NCBI RefSeq assembly: GCF_016801865.2
Contig: NC_068938.1
Location: 15,906,746-15,970,745 of the forward strand
Direction: 5' to 3'
Source of the DNA: Culex pipiens pallens
Lineage: Eukaryota; Arthropoda; Insecta; Diptera; Culicidae
Length of the DNA stretch: 64,000 nt
Both the position numbers and the translations under genes were made by a program. Shown here piece after piece: positions 59,581-64,000 of this stretch. Within the stretch, counting starts at the first letter, position 1. Each line of letters begins with the position of its first letter. The notes under the pieces were generated by a model. The model searched no databases. It saw only the letters and a list, made by a program, of their open reading frames with translations, and was not told the origin of the DNA.

Positions 59581-59908
59581 GAAATCATAATTCATGTTTC
59601 GAAAAAAGCAGCTACCCTGCAAATCTCATCAAATTCACCCCTAGGCCAAAGTCACTGTCGGCTGCTTGAATAGAGTGGCAAAGTGTGAACTTAATAATGG
59701 ACGTGTTCGACAACTGCTTGACCGGCAGTGGCTGTAATTTAAAATTTCAAATTTTGGCGCCCCAGCCGCAACAGCAGCAGCAGCCGTCAATCCCACGATA
59801 CTTTCAATTTCGATCATGATTTGGGGTCACCCGGCACCCGGTAATCGATTAGCTTCTTCTCACTTTCGCGCGATGACCTTTGCGCTACTGATGAGCCATC
59901 AAACTCAC
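59581..59908 (-). other. Start of the long downstream intron
   Basis: Intronic on the minus strand after the donor at 59908. It is single-copy and GC-balanced, with a short GCAGCA run at 59771-59785. No exon is seen. Confidence 0.5.
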
Positions 59909-60325
59909 CATTTCTCTCCGCAAGATCGCCAGCTGGGTGTCGAGTGTGGTTGGCTTCCGGACGGCACTGCCGGCTCCCTGTTGACTGCCACCGCTGATGC
60001 CCCCACCTCCTCCTCCTCCGCTGCCACTGCCACTGTTTGGGGTTGCCGCCATGCTGCTGCTGCTGACGGTACTGCTGACGGGCGATTGGCCCCTCTGGGA
60101 CACTAGCGATGCCATGCTGACACTCTGCAGGTTGACCCCGATCGGGATGAACGGATTCGTCGGGTGGTGGTTCAGAGAGGGAGGGAGGGGCTGCTGCTGT
60201 GGGTGAGGTTGTTGCTGCTGCTGTTGGTGTTGTTGCTGGGGAGGCTGGAGATGCTGCTGTTGGTGTTGCTGATGTTGTTGGTATTGTGGAGGGGGTGCTG
60301 GAGGTTGATGTTGCGGGGGATGGTG
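59909..60325 (-). CDS. Exon of a poly-Gln/His protein, possibly LURAP1-like
   Basis: An internal coding exon of 417 bases (139 codons, phase 0 at both ends). The acceptor TTTTGTTCCTCCAG precedes CACCATCCC and the donor is ATG/GTGAGT. It encodes a Pro/Gln/His-rich tract (first 50 residues), a Ser-rich part, a Gly/Ser run (GSGSGGGGGGG) and finally KPTTLDTQLAILRREM. That last part looks like the start of an amphipathic helix and resembles the LETKL-LLRQEM region of LURAP1L as I recall it; in that family too a Gly/Ser-rich stretch precedes the helix. Product identity is inference. No later exon is in the window, implying a very long intron. Confidence 0.75.
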
Positions 60326-60599
60326 CTGGAGGAACAAAATGAGAAAGATCGCAATTAGTAAACAATAATAACTGTTTCTCTACTATGTTTGATTTTAATG
60401 AAATTGCAGAAAAAAAACAAATCCCAAAATCATTAATCGGGTTCATGAATCTAAAAACCACGAAGATTAAAGTGAAATCGCAAAAAAAAATTATTAATTT
60501 TAAAATTTCGTGTTTTTTCTGACTTTGCAGGGTTATTTTTAAGAGTGTAACTATGTTCTACAATCAGAAGACGAAAACATCTCCAAAAATTGCTCTTAC
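60326..60599 (-). other. Short intron of the poly-Gln gene
   Basis: A 274-base GT-AG intron. The donor is CAG/GTAAGA and the acceptor TTCCTCCAG. Both flanking exons are in phase 0, so the frame joins cleanly. Confidence 0.75.
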
Positions 60600-60723
60600 C
60601 TGCTGATGATGGTGATGGTTTTGGTGGTGGTGCTGCTGGTGCGACTGGAGCTGCTGACCGGCCAGATCAAATCCGCTGAGACTCTTGGGCAGTGGGGGCA
60701 GTCCCGGCAGGGACATCGTGATG
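60600..60723 (-). CDS. Upstream exon of the poly-Gln/His protein
   Basis: 124 bases. The acceptor CTCTCTCTGTTTTTGCAG is followed by CATCACG and ATG at 60714-60716 with A at -3. From that ATG the exon encodes 39 residues (MSLPGLPPLPKSLSGFDLAG, then a Gln/His tract) and ends at a phase-0 donor CAG/GTAAGA. The ATG may be the start codon with a 5' UTR exon upstream outside the window, or an internal Met, since the codons before it are also open. Together with the next exon it gives 178 residues, low-complexity at the Gln/His parts. Confidence 0.72.
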
Positions 60724-61870
60724 CTGCAAAAACAGAGAGAGAAGAAAAGCGCATAATTAGTACACTGGGTGATACGTAACATTCAGAGCACGCAACCTAT
60801 TTTCACATCATAAGCTAATTGCCGCCCTCTTTTGTGGAATCATAGATCCCGCTATGTCTGCGTCTGACCTTAACAGAAAACTTTATTTTTTCTTCTTGGG
60901 TTTAATAAATGGTGCCCACTTTTCCCCCCATTAGGCGCGAACGACTTGTAATTAAATCGACAAACAATTCAACCTCTTCATTTTTTTTTTCCTTTTAAAT
61001 TATAAAAAATTATTTCCCCCCAGACAGAGCAAGAATGCGTGCGCTTTTTTGTCTTAGGGGTAAACCCCCTTTTGTTGAACCGTTTTTCTTACCCCAATTA
61101 TGACCCCCCAAGTGACCCATATTCGTTCTCCGTCAGCTGGTCGTGAACTTTTCTCTCAATAAACTCAAACAATATAAAATGGACCACACCGTTTGCTGTT
61201 GCATCACTTTGACTTAAAAAGTTAAAAATTTCGCGCCGGTAAAATGCGTGCTGAGCAATTCAACACACACACGCACTAAACAGGGTGTCGAAATATCAAA
61301 TAAAACCTTGTTTCAGGGGGTGAAATAGCCTCTTCGGTACACGGTTGGGTGGATCTCATCGCGATTAGCCACGGTTTAAAGGGAGGGAGGTAGCAAACCG
61401 CCGAATCGAATCGCGGGCGCCAATAATGTTCAACCTTTATAAGAGGGGAGGAGGGTAGTTTATTGGTTATACAATTTAGGCGGGTACTTTTTTTCTTCGA
61501 TTTATCGATTGTAACTGGATTTTGAAGTGCATCGAACATTGTTGAAAGGTGGTGTATTTTGACGCTTGGTTAGTGTAATTGTTGATAAACGGTTGAAATT
61601 GCACCGCCTTTCGTGAGGCTCGTGTGTCGATCACACAGTACTTTGTACGAGTAATTTTATGGTCATTGAGCAGTTTTTTCGCGCGCCTTGTGCGGTATAG
61701 AACACGTGAAAATTGGTTTTGCTTGTAAATTATGATTGCGACGAACCAATTTTTATGTTCGCATTCAAACCTAATAAAATAATTAGACTCTAATGAGATA
61801 ACATAATCATCAAAGTAAATATTTTGATTTTGTTTCTTTCTGTGATGCAAATAAATAAAAAAAATATGTT
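60724..61870 (-). other. Upstream intron of the poly-Gln gene
   Basis: Single-copy and GC-balanced. No upstream exon could be identified; the 87- and 124-residue minus frames are not convincing. Confidence 0.45.
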
Positions 61871-61875
61871 GAATC

Positions 61876-62004
61876 TGCCCTCAAAATTGAGCCAAAGTGT
61901 CAAAATATCGATTGTTGGGTTTTTTGTGGAATATTTGATTTTTTACAGAGAAATAAAAAATATAAACCAAAATCGATATTTTGACAATTTGATCCTATTT
62001 TGAA
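61876..62004. repeat. Imperfect inverted repeat
   Basis: CAAAATTGAGCCAAAGTGTC, then AAAATATCGAT, pairs with ATCGATATTTTGACAATTTG, then ATCCTATTTTG, around a 55-base AT-rich loop. It may be a small MITE; no target duplication is seen. Confidence 0.55.
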
Positions 62005-62248
62005 GTTGCGGGCAAAATTACATGAAAAAAAAAATATTCATATAACTGAGCAAATTTTGAATTTCGCTAGGGGGGATACACACACACATACACTTTTCTT
62101 TTGTAAATTAGACATTTTCAAATAAAAAGATGTATAAATATTACAACTCTTATCAAAAACAGGAAAACATGAGAAATATCAAAATTTCTGTTTTCAGCTA
62201 AAAAAATAGCTTTTTAAACTTGATATATTTCATTAGGAATGTTGATGA
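62005..62248. other. AT-rich non-coding DNA
   Basis: Nothing recognisable is seen, apart from a short CA run (62078-62091). Confidence 0.4.
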
Positions 62249-63322
62249 CAGGGTGACCACTCAAGTCGGGAAAAAGTTGGGAATTCGCCAAAAATCGGGA
62301 AAAAGTCGGGAATCCTAAGCATGTGTTTGAGTGTTTGAAAATTATTTTCTAACTCTTAGGTAATTTTGTAATATTTTGTACAATTTTCAAATTAAATTCA
62401 ATTCTTCTTTAGTAAAACATACTTTAGATTTAAGTTTCCATAAGCAATATCAATCTAATTGAGAAAGAAAAATAAATTTAAGACGTTAAAAATCCTAATA
62501 TATATTGGATGCATTTTACACAGATTCATAATATTTTCTTATGAATCAATGGATTTTTATTAATTTTTGTTGAGCAAACAAGAGGTAACATCTAACTTAA
62601 ATCAACACAAAGTGAATGAAAAACTAATGTAAAATAGAGCCTAATTTTATGATTTTATTTTAATTTTGTCACACTGCATTGACTGAATATTTGATAAAAG
62701 CTTCTAACTTGAGTTTGGCAATGTTTTTTTTTTTCGTGGTAAATATTTTTAATTGTTTTACTAAATTTACTAAGTCATTTAAAAGATTTTTTTCCAAATG
62801 TTCCCCTAGAGTTTTATTTATAAATATGGGTTTATCGAAAAACTTAAATATCGAAAAAAAAATCCAATCGTTATTTCTCTTGAATAAAAAAAAACTTTTT
62901 TTGCGTTTTGAAAACCTGGAAAAACCCTGGTAAAAACATTTTTTAAACGAATTCCTAGATATTGTTCTAAATTCTTTGAAAGATTGTAATATCAGTAAAC
63001 ATGCTCTAATAGTGCTTTGAATTAAAATAGAGTAAATTAGGAATACAATTTTAAATTAATTTATCTTAAACTTTTTGCTATTTCCAGTTGAAACTTATAT
63101 AAGTAAACATTTAAAATTATATGACTTATTGTTTATGTTTCTGCTCTGAATTTTTTTTGAAGTATTTTTTTTAATTTGTAATTTTTTTCGTTTTTATTTG
63201 TTGAAATTGACATTTTCGTAAAGAGGTTATTGTTTGAAATAATTTTTGAGACAAGAAATGCCTATTATTTGAATTTCTGGAAAAGTAGGGAAATTGAAAA
63301 TGGGATTTGAGTGGTCACCCTG
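62249..63322. mobile_element. hAT-like element, 1074 bp
   Basis: Perfect 16-bp terminal inverted repeats CAGGGTGACCACTCAA and TTGAGTGGTCACCCTG. The left subterminal region repeats GTCGGGAA and TCGGGAAAAAGT. The interior is AT-rich with no transposase. The flanking 8-mers (GTTGATGA and GACTTAGA) do not match well, so the target duplication is decayed or absent. Related to the remnant at 21720-22597. Confidence 0.75.
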
Positions 63323-64000
63323 GACTTAGAATAAAAGAATGAAAAATATAAAAAAAATATATTCAGAAAAACTTAAAAAAATCACAAAAACTAAAAAAAT
63401 GCCCTGAACTCAAACACGTTTCAAATGATAATAAATGCAGGAGAATGCATTTTAAATTATTTTTAGCTGAATGCATTTAAAAATACATAAAAATTTAGAT
63501 TTGTTATGTAAGAATTTGAATGAACCTTTGAACTTTGAAACATATTTGCATCAACCTAAGTATGCATTATATTTTGTTATGCACAAAATAAAAAAATAAA
63601 AAAATAAAATGGCTAAAGTTGGTAGAATTGGATCAATACACATAAACAAACATAAATTAAACAAATAAAGTAAAAAAAATATAAATTAAAATTTTCCATA
63701 TATTTTATTGTTATTGCATCTTTTTGCTTTTATTTAATCAACAAACCCCATAGTCCGTGACCAGACTCAATCGATACGAACGTGTCGTTTTGCTCACTCC
63801 CGTGGCGAAGAACCAGACTTCGGGGCATTTCGTGAACCTTAAAAAATCAGATGATAACTTCATCTTTTTTTGTTTTTTTGTTTTCCTCCTTACAAGAAAT
63901 TCTTACTAATATGTTTAGTTTAAATACATGGAAATTTTTGCTCACACACAATATTCCCAAAAAAATATATTGAAAACAAAATTCAATAAACTTTTTTTGC
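63323..64000. other. AT-rich non-coding DNA
   Basis: About 63740-63850 is more balanced; otherwise simple AT-rich sequence without genes. Confidence 0.4.

Overview
The window looks like non-coding, transposon-saturated DNA of a culicine mosquito, most likely Culex or a close relative. The reasons are a full-length Jockey-clade non-LTR retrotransposon resembling the mosquito Juan family, a tRNA-derived SINE, many small inverted-repeat elements, and several dispersed AT-rich repeats of a kind I associate with Culex. That assignment is from family knowledge, not from a search.

Host gene. The only convincing host coding sequence is at the right end, on the minus strand. Two adjacent exons (60600-60723 and 59909-60325) have clean splice sites and matching phase. 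Together they encode 178 residues of a protein rich in Gln, His, Pro, Ser and Gly, ending at the start of a helix (LDTQLAILRREM). I tentatively compare it with the LURAP1/LURAP1L adaptor family. No later exon is recognisable, so positions 1-59908 are best read as one very long intron, or intron plus intergenic DNA. Two minus-strand sites, 44561/44562 and 29093/29094, have a polypyrimidine tract, AG and then a donor directly abutting. This is the signature of recursive-splicing ratchet points. They split the distance from the exon into steps of about 15.35 and 15.47 kb.

Layout. 1-2051: complex foldback element with an inserted poly-G hairpin. 2633-3582 and 8007-8912: two non-autonomous hAT elements of one family, with 8-bp target duplications. 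12925-14078: 9-bp minisatellite whose later part is almost free of G on the plus strand. 16013-20551: full-length LINE with both ORFs open, poly(A) and target duplication. 20658-22597: pogo-like MITE, then a hAT-like remnant split by a 705-bp retroposon carrying three hairpins. 22860-23420 and 32230-32840: inverted copies of one dispersed repeat. 36854-37847: foldback element. 40346-42476: several MITEs, including a TIR element that carries a tRNA-like Pol III promoter. 45560-47620: three-level nest (foldback, 520-bp element, tRNA SINE). 54619-57996: a second tRNA-bearing element, split by a 3-kb hAT-like insertion that holds a palindromic element and an exon-like segment. 57990-59580: cluster of related short repeats. 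62249-63322: hAT-like element.

Between these lie blocks of base-balanced, apparently single-copy sequence (about 5.2-7.0, 9.7-12.9, 14.1-16.0, 23.4-25.8, 28.2-30.6, 33.2-35.7, 38.6-40.3, 43.2-45.3, 48.7-51.1, 53.3-54.6 and 60.7-61.9 kb). They hold no recognisable genes and could contain intronic regulatory DNA. No rRNA genes, functional tRNA genes or CRISPR arrays were seen.
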